Positions 52,912 through 61,498 of a DNA stretch of 64,000 nucleotides are shown here, piece after piece. The notes under the pieces were generated by a model. It saw nothing but the letters and a program-made list of their open reading frames with translations, was not told the origin of the DNA and made no database searches. Positions within the stretch are counted from its first letter, which is position 1. Every line of letters starts with the position of its first letter. The position numbers and the translations under genes are program-made. This DNA is from Deinococcus ruber. GTDB taxonomy: Bacteria > Deinococcota > Deinococci > Deinococcales > Deinococcaceae. The stretch spans positions 37,979-101,978 of the forward strand of contig NZ_BMQL01000015.1 of assembly GCF_014648095.1 (NCBI RefSeq). Reading direction: 5' to 3'.

Positions 52912-53725
52912 TCAACCGGTCGTCGCACCAGCAGCCTGAATTGCGTGTAGCACACGTTCGAACGCCTCGTGTGGCGTTCGCCAGTCGAGAACTTTCCGAG
53001 GTCTAGCGTTGAGTGTCGCGGAGACGGTTGCCAGGTCGTCCGGGCTATGGAGGCTGAGATCGGTGCCTTTCGGGAAATACTGTCGTAACACACTGTTGGT
53101 GTTCTCGTTTGTGCCGCGCTGCCAGGGGCTCTGTGGATCGCAAACGTACACGCCCATCCCCGTGTCGAGGCGAAGTTGAACGTGCTGGCTCATTTCGGCC
53201 CCCTGATCCCAGGTCAGCGATCGACGGAGCTGTTGTGGTACACCCTTGATGCTGGACGTGATGGCTTCGCGAACCACGTCGGCACCGTGTCCGGATAGCG
53301 TCGGTCCATTCTTCACGCGGGCTTCAACGCCATGGTCTGCCATGCGCGGCAAGTGCAACAACATGGTGAAGCGCGTCGTGCGCTCCACCAGGGTGCCAAT
53401 CGCTGAGCTATCCAGACCGAGCATGAGATCGCCTTCCCAGTGGCCTGGAATTTCCCGGTCAAGTGCTTCCGTGGGACGCTCTTTGAGCATGACCGTCGGG
53501 ACGACAAACGTCTTGCCCGGTCTGCTGCGCCGTGCCCGCGGCACGCGCAGCGCTCGGCCCGTCCGCAAATTCGCGGTCAGCTCGCGGGGCAATGCCTCAC
53601 GAGCCTCGATATACAGTGCCTGATCGATGGCCTCGTGGCTGATCCGCCTGGTGGTATCGTCCGGAAAATCGAGTGGCAGGCGACGCACGATCTGCTGTGG
53701 ACGCCACGCTGCCGACCACCGCCGA
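52912..53725 (-). pseudogene. IS30-family transposase, N-terminus lost
   Basis: RISHEAIDQALYIEAREALPREL, then GHWEGDLMLG (first Asp), LTWDQGAEMSQH (second Asp) and GTNENTNSVLRQYFPKG (Glu): a complete IS30 catalytic core. The N-terminal HTH domains are missing. The frame continues to 53916 through antisense of the adjacent IS630 fragment. Confidence 0.85.
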
Positions 53726-53744
53726 TCTTGTCGCCCCCACGACG

Positions 53745-54224
53745 CCGGCTCTTCCAGGGCACCGTCGGCCCAGGGAGGGTGGTGCCACTCGAGGTCACCA
53801 ATAACAACGGGATGTGGGTGACAGATCGCCGCACCAGCGTGGACTACGGCCAGGCGCTCGAACGCTTGGTAGCCGCGTATCCACACGCTGAGAAGATTGT
53901 CGTGGTGCAGGATCATCTGTCAACGCAGAGCAAAGCCGCGTTGTACCAAGCCTTCTCGCCACAGAAGGCCCACTTCCTGGCGCAGCGCTTCGAGGTTCAT
54001 TTCACCCCGAAGCATGGTTCGTGGCTCAATATTCAGGGACTCGAATGGTCAGCCCTTGCCCGTCAAGCTTTGAAGGAGCGGGTGGGGAACAAAGCTGCGC
54101 TGGTCAAGGCCGTCGACCATTGGCTCACCCGCTGACGGGCGCGTGCAGTGTGCATCCACTGGCACTTCACCACCCCCGATGCGCGCCGCAAACTCAGCCG
54201 CCTGTACCCCAACCTGACCAATTG
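53745..54224 (+). pseudogene. IS630-family transposase, C-terminal fragment with frameshift
   Basis: IVVVQDHLSTQSKAALYQAF (second Asp), FTPKHGSWLNIQGLEWSAL (Glu region, with E replaced at the usual AEIE position), ALKERV, then after a stop at 54135 the typical tail HWHFTTPDARRKLSRLYPNL to 54224. A different IS630 subtype from the 49,590 fragment. Confidence 0.83.
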
Positions 54225-54267
54225 ACCGTGTAGTAGTGCTGCTTGGTTGAGTCCTCTCTTCAGGGGT

Positions 54268-54282
54268 GGCCCCAGCGGGGCC
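54268..54282 (+). promoter_or_regulatory. Hairpin unit before 54294 ATG
   Basis: GGCCCC-AGC-GGGGCC, then ATGTCCTGATC (11 nt). Marks the resumption of the array after the graveyard. Confidence 0.87.
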
Positions 54283-54293
54283 ATGTCCTGATC

Positions 54294-54920
54294 ATGCCCT
54301 TCGATGCATTGCTTCACGACCAGGCGACCCGACGTCTCCTGGCGTACCGGGCCGCCCTGGCTGAACAGGGTCTTTGTCCCGGTCTCCCCTTCCGGACCCT
54401 CGCAGTGCTCACGACGGATCTGCCGGGCGAGGTCATTGAACTGGCGGTCACGCTGGAAGACGGCACCCATCGGGTGCAGCGGGCACGGCCGGCGACTCCG
54501 ATGGCGCCCGCCGCCAGTCAGGTGCATGGCCTCACGCTGGAGATGCTTCAGAACGAACAGCCGCTGCGGACGCGCAGGCGGTCACTCGAACACCTGCTCA
54601 GCCAACCTGACGCGGACGGTCAAGCGGTTCCACTCGTGATTTGGGCGGGCGACTTCACTCGGGACGCCCTCAGCAATAGTTTCGAGACACCCTTCACTCT
54701 CCCACTCGTGTCGCTCCAGCCTCTGATTCAAGCGTGCAATGTGGCGATCAACCCAAGCGCGCGGTCCCGACCGTCGCTGGATGGCATGAACTGGACTGTC
54801 CCACTGCGCGCACCGGACCGTACCTTGGCGCTGAGTGTGGCGCAGAGCACGCGCGAGCTGGTCGACCTCCTCTTGACGAGCGAGGCGATCCGCACAGCGC
54901 CACGTCGGACGGTGCCGTGA
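54294..54920 (+). CDS. Degenerate DnaQ-fold protein (208 aa)
   Basis: The N-terminal third aligns by pattern to DnaQ exonucleases: FRTLAVLTTDLPGEVIELAVTLEDGTHRV in the place of LDTETTG...IIEIAVV, then VHGLTLEML as in VHGIT.EM, and VIWAGDFTRDAL like YNAxFDxxxL. The first catalytic Asp is Thr and the Glu is Asp, so nuclease activity is doubtful. It may have become a binding or regulatory protein. It is the first gene of the PRTRC region. Confidence 0.55.
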   Translation: MPFDALLHDQATRRLLAYRAALAEQGLCPGLPFRTLAVLTTDLPGEVIELAVTLEDGTHRVQRARPATPMAPAASQVHGLTLEMLQNEQPLRTRRRSLEHLLSQPDADGQAVPLVIWAGDFTRDALSNSFETPFTLPLVSLQPLIQACNVAINPSARSRPSLDGMNWTVPLRAPDRTLALSVAQSTRELVDLLLTSEAIRTAPRRTVP

Positions 54921-54925
54921 GTGGT

Positions 54926-54943
54926 GGCCCCCTGGCGGGGGCC
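54926..54943 (+). promoter_or_regulatory. Hairpin unit before 54955 ATG
   Basis: GGCCCCC-TGGC-GGGGGCC, then AAGTGTCGTGC (11 nt). Confidence 0.9.
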
Positions 54944-54954
54944 AAGTGTCGTGC

Positions 54955-56121
54955 ATGACCCTGAATCAGCCAGCTCATCCAACAGCCTCCAACCACACGG
55001 CCCCCGTTCTGCCGGCAGACAAAGCACGTGCCAGCGAATTGTTTCAGCAGGTGAAAGGCACGGACCGCGAGCAAGACTACCGGCGCATCAGTCAGCAGCA
55101 CCCTGACAAGGATGCGAATCGCGCGACCTACCTGGCCTTTCTGGACGACATCGAGGCGATGTTCGTCGATCCGCAGGCCGACCAGGACACCGTCCCGGAT
55201 TTCCATCCGAATGTCATGACGCAGGCGAACGCCGATGCCGATGAAAGGGACGAGGGCGAGGAAGCGGACGAGCCGAGCGAGGCGGACGTCGATCCTGGCG
55301 ATCAGGCGTCGGGCGAATTGCTGCCCTCGGCCGCAGGGTTGGCGCAGACGGCAATCCTGCCGGTCGCGGGCAACGGACTCATTAGCCAGTTGGCGGGCAT
55401 GCTGGCGGACGGTGGGCAGCTGAGCTTCACCATGATGTGCCTCGGGGACGAGGTGACGCTGAGCATCAGACCGAAGCCGCATGGCACGGAGACGGTGGTG
55501 CCGCTCCTCCTGACGAATACGCCGGGGTATCTGGACACGCATCTGGTGTCGGCGATGCAGCCGTATGTGGAGGTGCGGCGCGACATCTATGCGCAGTGCA
55601 CTGCGGCCGCGAAGGCGCAGCGGAAGGCGGGTGAGAAAGCCGTCATTCCACCTACCCCTGCGAAAGCGGGGACGGCCAAGCCCAGTGCGACGGTGCAGCT
55701 GACGCTCGACGGGATGGAGGGAACGACCTTCACCGCCACCCACGGCAGGAAGTCCGTGGACGTGACCCTGGGCACTCAGGCCGTGCCGAAAGGGACGATC
55801 ACCGTCAATGCGCGGCATGCGCTCTACGGCGAGCACGTCAAGACCTTCATGCTCAACGCTGATCGCACCCATGATTTCCGCGAACAGCAGGGGGCCGCGA
55901 TCACGCTGGCGGTGACGCCTGACAGTGCGGCGATCACGGCCACTCAGGGCGAGCAGCGGGTGGCGCTGCATGGCGAAGGGTTTCTCGCGCCCGGGAAGTG
56001 GCTGATCGAGGCGGAAGCGGCCGGGCACTCGCCGCAGAGTAAGAGCATCACCGTCGTGGCTGCGAAACCACAGACGGTGACCCTGACGCTGCCAGAAGAA
56101 CGCGAGCAGTCGCTGTTCTGA
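54955..56121 (+). CDS. PRTRC system protein E-like
   Basis: 388 residues. The centre (LISQLAGMLADGGQLSFTMMCLGDEVTLSIRPKP ... VVPLLLTNTPGYLDTHLVSAMQPYV) is the PRTRC protein E core. The N-terminal ~120 residues are helical then acidic (DERDEGEEADEPSEADVD). The C-terminal half has two PEGA-like beta repeats. PRTRC cassettes are plasmid-borne gene sets of unknown function. Followed by protein C, which supports the call. Confidence 0.75.
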   Translation: MTLNQPAHPTASNHTAPVLPADKARASELFQQVKGTDREQDYRRISQQHPDKDANRATYLAFLDDIEAMFVDPQADQDTVPDFHPNVMTQANADADERDEGEEADEPSEADVDPGDQASGELLPSAAGLAQTAILPVAGNGLISQLAGMLADGGQLSFTMMCLGDEVTLSIRPKPHGTETVVPLLLTNTPGYLDTHLVSAMQPYVEVRRDIYAQCTAAAKAQRKAGEKAVIPPTPAKAGTAKPSATVQLTLDGMEGTTFTATHGRKSVDVTLGTQAVPKGTITVNARHALYGEHVKTFMLNADRTHDFREQQGAAITLAVTPDSAAITATQGEQRVALHGEGFLAPGKWLIEAEAAGHSPQSKSITVVAAKPQTVTLTLPEEREQSLF

Positions 56122-56132
56122 CCGACAGGCTT

Positions 56133-56149
56133 GGCCCCCGCTGGGGGCC
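56133..56149 (+). promoter_or_regulatory. Hairpin unit before 56161 ATG
   Basis: GGCCCCC-GCT-GGGGGCC, then AGGTGGTGTGC (11 nt). Confidence 0.9.
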
Positions 56150-56160
56150 AGGTGGTGTGC

Positions 56161-56382
56161 ATGACCCAGACTCCGCAGGCCCAAGTGATGAAGCGCGTGT
56201 TCAAGTTCGACGGCAAGGTGTTAGAGGATCCGAATCCGAAGATGACGCCGGAGCAGGTCAAGCAGTTCTACAGCCAGACGTATCCCGAACTGTTGACGGC
56301 GGGGATCGGCAGCCCTGTAGAAGACCTGAAAGCGGGCACCTTCACCATCGAGCTGATCAAACACTACGGCCGCAAAGGCTGA
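56161..56382 (+). CDS. PRTRC system protein C
   Basis: 73 residues. VFKFDGKVLEDPNPKMTPEQVKQFYSQTYPELLTAGIGSPVEDL...YGRKG closely follows the short PRTRC protein C pattern (F.g..L.DP.P..tP.qV...y...yPEL.tA...GP). Directly after protein E, the usual order. Confidence 0.85.
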   Translation: MTQTPQAQVMKRVFKFDGKVLEDPNPKMTPEQVKQFYSQTYPELLTAGIGSPVEDLKAGTFTIELIKHYGRKG

Positions 56383-56431
56383 GTCAGGACGCCTTCGTGC
56401 GTTCCATTCCTGTGTCCCTGAAGGAAGTGCG

Positions 56432-56602
56432 ATGTCCCAGGAGAATCCATGTCCATCCCCACTGCCCGCCGTTCCACTGCACCGCTCCGTCCGGGTGCTC
56501 GACCTACCCGGCCTCTACGTCGCCAGCTCAGCGGCGCGCAAGTTGCTGGAACCACCCACGTCCAGTCTGCCGCTCCGCATCGCGGTCCCGCTGTTGCCGT
56601 AA
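56432..56602 (+). CDS. Small ORF overlapping the next gene out of frame (S1)
   Basis: 56 residues (MSQENPCPSPLPAVPLHRSVRV...), with GGAAG just upstream. Third-position GC is 44 of 56 codons (79%) against 28 of 50 (56%) in the frame of the overlapping 56,449 ORF, so this frame is the coding one here. Ends ...VPLLP like its counterpart at 61,495. Confidence 0.6.
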   Translation: MSQENPCPSPLPAVPLHRSVRVLDLPGLYVASSAARKLLEPPTSSLPLRIAVPLLP

Positions 56603-57627
56603 TTCCTGCCCTGCACCTTGATGGCATTCGCCCGTTCGTGACGCGGCAAGATCTCGAACGGTATCAAGTGGCGCAGGCGCAGGCGGACGCGCAGTATCAG
56701 GCGCAAGTGGCCCTGGGTGAAGCACTGCTGGGCAGTGGTGTCCTCCCACACGTGTCGACAATGGGACCGGTCGAGGACCGCCTGGAGGCCGCCTTGCAAG
56801 CCCTGCATCCGGCGCAAGGTGTGAGCTTCGGCTTCACTGTCCACGAGGACCACCTGCGCTTTACCGCCGAGAACCATCCCGATGGCGCAGTGTCGCTGGC
56901 ACGCCTGCATCATGCGCTTTCCCGCACAGCCCCGCAGCTGCTCCCCAGCATCTTGGCAGCGCTGGAGACCCTCAGCGTGTGTCTCGAACCAGTCTTTGGT
57001 CCCAGAGCCGTGGATGTCCTCGCTGAGCATGTCTGGCATTTTGACTGGGTGCATATGGTGTTGCTCGAAAATGACCGGGTCTCCGAACACGCGAGTGAAC
57101 GCGAGGTGCTGCGGATGGCCCGGCGGCTGGAGATAGAGCACCCGTACCGAGTGCGTGATACCCACCCGTGGCTCTATTTCGCCCCACCCCTGGACGTGAA
57201 CGCGCTGATCACGCAGTTAGACCGCCCTGAGCGGGTGCATTCGTGTGTGGAGGCGCTGCGTCCCCTGGCTGAACTCCTGCGCGACTTGCAGCGGTGCGTC
57301 GCACAATTTCCAGAAATGAGTGACGACGAAGCCAACATGGTGGCGCACATGGGCGTCCCGACCACGCTCTATACCATCAGCCCAGCACGGTCTTGCAGCG
57401 TCTTCGAGGTCATCGACAGCTACACCCGAGACCACTGGGAGGGGGGCGACGATGCGCCGGTCTTCTGTCTGTATCTCACACAGGATCCCAGCAGTCACCA
57501 GCGGTTGGTCACGTATCTTCAGGCGCACCAGCAGGGCATGGCGCTCCTCGCCCAGATCAACGAGGTCTTGGTGACGGCCAATGACGCATGCCCTGTCCCT
57601 CCCGCTTGGACGTCGAAGGCGCGGTAA
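56449..57627 (+). CDS. PRTRC-region large protein, copy 1 (possibly protein F)
   Basis: Up to 392 residues. The first ~50 overlap S1 out of frame and look non-coding, so translation may start at GTG 56638 after reinitiation, or follow a -1 shift from S1. The body is alpha/beta (SFGFTVHEDHLRFTAENH..., FCLYLTQDPSSHQRLV). Position between C and B is where PRTRC protein F is expected; the name is tentative. Distant counterpart of 61,533-62,702 by position and pattern. Confidence 0.62.
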   Translation: MSIPTARRSTAPLRPGARPTRPLRRQLSGAQVAGTTHVQSAAPHRGPAVAVIPALHLDGIRPFVTRQDLERYQVAQAQADAQYQAQVALGEALLGSGVLPHVSTMGPVEDRLEAALQALHPAQGVSFGFTVHEDHLRFTAENHPDGAVSLARLHHALSRTAPQLLPSILAALETLSVCLEPVFGPRAVDVLAEHVWHFDWVHMVLLENDRVSEHASEREVLRMARRLEIEHPYRVRDTHPWLYFAPPLDVNALITQLDRPERVHSCVEALRPLAELLRDLQRCVAQFPEMSDDEANMVAHMGVPTTLYTISPARSCSVFEVIDSYTRDHWEGGDDAPVFCLYLTQDPSSHQRLVTYLQAHQQGMALLAQINEVLVTANDACPVPPAWTSKAR

Positions 57628-57634
57628 CAGACGT

Positions 57635-57651
57635 GGCCCCCATGCGGGGCC
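57635..57651 (+). promoter_or_regulatory. Hairpin unit before 57663 ATG
   Basis: GGCCCC-CATGC-GGGGCC, then ACGGGTTGCGT (11 nt). Confidence 0.88.
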
Positions 57652-57662
57652 ACGGGTTGCGT

Positions 57663-58394
57663 ATGCCGTTTCAGATCACCTTGCGTCCAGAAGCATCCAA
57701 GCCCGTAGCACCCACCGCGTTTCAGCCCCGTCGGACCTTCGTGCTGTATGAGCGGGGGCAGGGGCAGCAGGTGGCGCTGCTGAGCCATCCGATTCACGAT
57801 GAACCGCAGGGCTTCACGCTGGGGGCGGGCTCGGCGCTGTCGTCCGAGGATGTCGAGGCGTTGTTGGAACTGGTGTCGGGACAGGGCATGACGCTGCTGC
57901 AACCTGACACGCTCGCGACAGGCAGTGGCAGTGTGTGTTGGTGGGTTCCACCCGGCGCACGGGCCTTGCGTTTCGATCCGAAGTACACCCAGACCGCACA
58001 GATCGCTGCCTTGAATGGGCGATTGATTCCGCATCCCGGTCTGGTGTTCCATGCCACGCCAGGTCGGCTGTGTCTTTTTGCGGTGCTGGGCGCCGAGCGG
58101 CCGACCAGCACGACGCCGCTGTATCATGCGCCGTTCTGGAATCTGTTCGAGGGAGGCCGGATGTGTCAGGGGTCGGTGCGCTATCCGGACACGCAGCGGC
58201 CCCAGGATCAGGCCGCGTGGGAAGAAGCGTTCTTCGGCTCGTACTTCACTGGGGCGAGCCGCGTCGACACCTACATGCAGTGGGGCCAGAGTTATCAGGA
58301 GCTGCTGGAGAAGGCACTCGCGGACGGCGTGTTTCCGGAAGCGGCGTTGATGCCGGCGAATTGGACACTGGGGCAGTACCTGGGCCTGTCGTGA
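57663..58394 (+). CDS. PRTRC system protein B, copy 1
   Basis: 243 residues. Core signature: SVCWWVPPGARALRFDPKY, NGRLIPHPGLVFH, LYHAPFWNLFEGGRMCQGSVRYP, FFGSYFTGASRVD. These match PRTRC protein B. Strongly similar to the 62,744 product in the same window. No catalytic motif is known. Confidence 0.85.
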   Translation: MPFQITLRPEASKPVAPTAFQPRRTFVLYERGQGQQVALLSHPIHDEPQGFTLGAGSALSSEDVEALLELVSGQGMTLLQPDTLATGSGSVCWWVPPGARALRFDPKYTQTAQIAALNGRLIPHPGLVFHATPGRLCLFAVLGAERPTSTTPLYHAPFWNLFEGGRMCQGSVRYPDTQRPQDQAAWEEAFFGSYFTGASRVDTYMQWGQSYQELLEKALADGVFPEAALMPANWTLGQYLGLS

Positions 58395-58578
58395 TGGTGA
58401 GGGAACTGGGGAGGGGCGATCAGGTGCGCCGCAGCTGATCAGGAAGGCGCTCGCGCTGAACAGGCGTGGGCAGGTTGATCTGCCCTTCCGGTCATCCGGT
58501 CCAGGGCGCTCACATGACGTGGCCTCCCTGTGGGTTGTCTTGCCATCGCTGTGGAGAGACCTGTCAGGATAAGAGCGT

Positions 58579-58959
58579 ATGCCCCCAGCCGTCAGAACAT
58601 ACTTCTGTGGCCTGATCGCGTTGACCCAGGTGCCAGGGATGATCCATCTGCTCTGGACGGGGTATGGCGTGCCGGTGCTCGTGGCTACCGTGCTCGGTCT
58701 GATCATGGGTGTGTGGCTGCGCCCGAAGGTGCAAACGCCGAACGCCACGTTCGTGGTCATCACCTTGCTGTCGGCGCTGTGGATGGCCGAGAATTTCTAT
58801 CCGCAGTCCGAGGGCGGCCACGTCTTGGATCAGTGTCTGTCCACCGCAGCGGTGGTGGTGTGGTGGCCGGGCGAGCCGGGTCAGCGCTTGCGAAAGCGGG
58901 TTGAAGGGTTCCTGAAACGACTCCGCCGCTGGTCGACTGGGATGCCGCTCCCAACCTGA
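58579..58959 (+). CDS. Small membrane protein (126 aa)
   Basis: Two to three TM segments in the first 80 residues (YFCGLIALTQVPGMIHLLW, VPVLVATVLGLIMGVWL, VVITLLSALWMA) and a basic cytoplasmic tail. Ribosome site AGGATAAG. No hairpin directly before it; an isolated GGGCAG/CTGCCC stem lies at 58,468-58,485. No family recognised. Confidence 0.6.
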   Translation: MPPAVRTYFCGLIALTQVPGMIHLLWTGYGVPVLVATVLGLIMGVWLRPKVQTPNATFVVITLLSALWMAENFYPQSEGGHVLDQCLSTAAVVVWWPGEPGQRLRKRVEGFLKRLRRWSTGMPLPT

Positions 58960-58973
58960 GGGTGTCCAGGGGT

Positions 58974-58991
58974 GGCCCCCGCCTGGGGGCC
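58974..58991 (+). promoter_or_regulatory. Hairpin unit before 59003 ATG
   Basis: GGCCCCC-GCCT-GGGGGCC, then AGAACGTCGGG (11 nt). Confidence 0.9.
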
Positions 58992-59002
58992 AGAACGTCG
59001 GG

Positions 59003-59492
59003 ATGCACTCGACACCTGCTCAGCCCACCCGGTCGCCGCAGCGTCCTGCCCGCGACCTCACCACTCGCCGCTCCGTGCCCGCCGCTGCGGTCAGTGCCCC
59101 CCCTCGTTGCGACGCTGGCCCCCAAGCGGTCTCCGGAACGCCCACCGCTCCGCGTGCATCTGACGGCCCACGGCTTGCCCGAAGGCGCACAGCTCGAATT
59201 CACCGCCCGCCCCGGCACGCTGCTTGGTGGGCCGTTCTCAGTGCGCCCCACCCGCAAGAAGGATGTCCAACTGTTCACCGAGGCGGAGATTGGCGACGCG
59301 CACCTCAAGTATTTGCGGCAGGCGTATCGCGCTCACGCCGAAACTCGGCTGCTGCTCGATCAGATGGCCGGACAGTTTCACCATGGCCGGAACCGCATGG
59401 TAATCATCGCGGATGTCACGGCGGTGGGCCAGAACATCATGCGCGCCGTGGAAGGGTTGGCAGGCCGACTGCCAGCCGTTGAGGAGGACTGA
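59003..59492 (+). pseudogene. Hypothetical protein, apparent frameshift at a C7 run
   Basis: The hairpin-set ATG 59003 opens frame MHSTPAQPTRSPQRPARD... The protein-like body (PLRVHLTAHGLPEGAQLEFTARPG ... VTAVGQNIMRAVEGLAG) is in the next frame, entered at the CCCCCCC run 59097-59103. Removing one C would join them. Alternatively the body starts at GTG 59094 (132 residues) or GTG 58962. Could be a sequencing error, a mutation or slippage. Confidence 0.55.
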
Positions 59493-59494
59493 AC

Positions 59495-59914
59495 ATGGAT
59501 GAGCTGACACTGGAAGATATGCACGGCGAGCACTGGAATCTTGCCAACGATCATGCAGCCGACGGTGACGACCAGGAGCCTGCCGATCGGCAGGACGATG
59601 GTGCCATGGCCGAGCAGGTAGGGGCGCTGAAGACAGCGTTGCGGACGGCCCAGCTGCAGTGGATTCGTCAGGAGCTGGTGACGCTCGGGTGTGGCTCTCC
59701 TCGGCAACTGGTGGTGCACTACGAGCTGCTGCAAGGGCTGCCGACCATCTCTGAAGCGCTGGTCGACGAAGTGGTCTGTCCTGGCTTTCTTGGGAGCGAC
59801 GCGGTGAACGAACTGAGTGCGCTCATCTTGTTCGACTTTGATCCAGATGCCCCCGTCGAGGCCTGGCACCTGACCTACACCTTGAGCGAGCCAGCCGAAG
59901 CGCTGCCGTTCTGA
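59495..59914 (+). CDS. Hypothetical acidic protein (139 aa)
   Basis: Acidic N-terminal region (LANDHAADGDDQEPADRQDDG), then VGALKTALRTAQLQWIRQELVTLG and a C-terminal beta part. Start two bases after the previous stop; stop overlaps the next ATG. No family recognised. Confidence 0.63.
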   Translation: MDELTLEDMHGEHWNLANDHAADGDDQEPADRQDDGAMAEQVGALKTALRTAQLQWIRQELVTLGCGSPRQLVVHYELLQGLPTISEALVDEVVCPGFLGSDAVNELSALILFDFDPDAPVEAWHLTYTLSEPAEALPF

Positions 59915-60642
59915 TGGGGTATCTCAGTACGAATCGTCGGCCGGGCGAAACACCCCTGGCCTTCTTTACCCGGCGTTTCCAGCAGCTCTCCACTGGGTAC
60001 CGCTTGCTTGACGTGGCGGTGCGGCCGACGCTGCTGAACCGCACCAGCGAACTGTATCTTCTGATTCAGGAACCGGATGACACCGTCTGGATCTACGCGG
60101 GTGAGTTCCAAGTGCATCCGGAGCCTGGATTTGATCTCGGGTACCGCGATCCAGTGCCGGAACGGCATGGCCCGTCGATGGTGACGCCCCCGGAACGCTG
60201 GCTCGACCGAGTGACGCCCCTGCCACCTGTCACGGACCTGCTCGCGTTGGAGCTGGCGGAGACGCGGCTGGCCCTGATTCAAGCGGACGCGCACCATGCG
60301 GCTACGCGTGGCGTGGTGCCAGACGCCTTGCTCGCGCAGCTCACAGCGGCGAAGCAGGCGAGGCTGCAGGCCGATTCACACGCAGACAGCCGGGCGTATC
60401 GAGCGGCGGCTGCCGGGCAACATACGCGTTTGCGTGCGTTGCGCATCCCCGGTACTCGCCTGCGCATTCCTCACCTGCGCCTGGGCGGCGAGTCCGTGGA
60501 GGAAGTGACCATTCTCAGCAGCAAGGGAAGAACGATCTTCGCCACAGATGCGCTGGGACGGTGCTTCCGGTTGCCGACGAGCGTCGCGCTCAGTTCGTTT
60601 GTTGTCCTGCCTGGAGCAGGCGCATCTCGGCCAGTGCGGTAA
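59914..60642 (+). CDS. Hypothetical protein (242 aa)
   Basis: N-terminal beta domain (RLLDVAVRPTLLNRTSELYLLIQEPDDTVWIYAGEF), a central helical Ala/Gln-rich part and a basic C-terminal part. Coupled to the preceding gene (TGATG). No family recognised; sits between PRTRC B and ThiF but lacks the JAB motif expected of protein A. Confidence 0.63.
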   Translation: MGYLSTNRRPGETPLAFFTRRFQQLSTGYRLLDVAVRPTLLNRTSELYLLIQEPDDTVWIYAGEFQVHPEPGFDLGYRDPVPERHGPSMVTPPERWLDRVTPLPPVTDLLALELAETRLALIQADAHHAATRGVVPDALLAQLTAAKQARLQADSHADSRAYRAAAAGQHTRLRALRIPGTRLRIPHLRLGGESVEEVTILSSKGRTIFATDALGRCFRLPTSVALSSFVVLPGAGASRPVR

Positions 60643-60663
60643 CTGGCGGTGCTCGAGAGCAGT

Positions 60664-60680
60664 GGCCCCCACTGGGGGCC
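60664..60680 (+). promoter_or_regulatory. Hairpin unit before 60692 ATG
   Basis: GGCCCCC-ACT-GGGGGCC, then AAGTGCTGTGC (11 nt). Confidence 0.9.
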
Positions 60681-60691
60681 AAGTGCTGTGC

Positions 60692-61498
60692 ATGCATCTG
60701 TTGACTTTTAACCCCAGAGAGCGCCTGCTGATCACGCTGATCGGTGTCGGTGGCACCGGCAGTTTGATCCTCACGCATCTGGTCCGGCTCGATCAGGCGA
60801 TCCGTGCCCTCGGTGGACAGGGCTTGCAGGTTCGAGCGTTCGACCCGGACGCTGTGTCGGAGACGAATCTGACGCGTCAGAACTTCGCGCCTGCGGATGT
60901 GGGGCGGAACAAGGCGGTAGTGTTGGTGGAACGCTGCAACCTGTTCGCGGGGCTGACGTGGCAGGCATTCCCACGCTGCGCGACCTCGACGGATTTCCAG
61001 CGGTCTCAGCACGTGGTGATCAGTTGCGTGGACACCGGGCAGGCCCGGCGGGAGATTGGGGCGGCGCTGGGGACCCGGGGAGCCCACTACTGGTTGGATT
61101 GCGGGAATGATGCGGCACAGGGGCAGGTGGTGCTGGGGCAGTTGCAGGGAGCGGTGCGCCTGCCGCACATCCTGGAGGTGGATCCAAGCGGGATGCAAGG
61201 GGTCGATGATGACCGACCCAGTTGCAGTGCGCTGGAGGCGCTCACGCGGCAGCATCTGTTCATCAACCCGGCGATTGCGTTGCAGGCTGCGCAGCTGCTG
61301 GGGGAACTGCTGCTGCATGCCGGAACCGAGGTGCAGGCGGTGTACGTGAATCTGCGGGGGGTGACGCGGGTGATGGCCAAGGCGGTGGGTGAGCAGCCAC
61401 GGCTACCTCAAAAGGCGAAACGGGCGGTGCCGTTGCTCCCAACCGTCCAGCAGCGGGCACCGCGACCGCGCCGGAGTCGGAAACAGCCCGCCGCATGA
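60692..61498 (+). CDS. PRTRC system ThiF-family protein
   Basis: 268 residues. ThiF/E1-like adenylation fold: LIGVGGTGSLILTHLVRL (about 18), FDPDAVSETNLTRQNFAPADVGRNKAVVL (about 52-80), VISCVDTGQARREI and HYWLDCGNDAAQGQVVLG. No CxxC zinc pairs and no obvious catalytic Cys loop. Basic C-terminal tail. Defines the PRTRC cassette together with E, C and B. Its stop overlaps the S2 ATG. Confidence 0.88.
   Translation: MHLLTFNPRERLLITLIGVGGTGSLILTHLVRLDQAIRALGGQGLQVRAFDPDAVSETNLTRQNFAPADVGRNKAVVLVERCNLFAGLTWQAFPRCATSTDFQRSQHVVISCVDTGQARREIGAALGTRGAHYWLDCGNDAAQGQVVLGQLQGAVRLPHILEVDPSGMQGVDDDRPSCSALEALTRQHLFINPAIALQAAQLLGELLLHAGTEVQAVYVNLRGVTRVMAKAVGEQPRLPQKAKRAVPLLPTVQQRAPRPRRSRKQPAA

Noticed and set aside
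56590..56605. Programmed -1 frameshift from S1 into the large ORF
   Set aside because: No slippery heptamer of the X XXY YYZ kind is present near either stop. It is kept only as an alternative to reinitiation.
58468..58485. GGGCAG/CTGCCC stem as another start unit
   Set aside because: The triplet 11 nt downstream is not a start codon and the next gene (58579) has its own ribosome site. It may be an orphan, but the evidence is thin.
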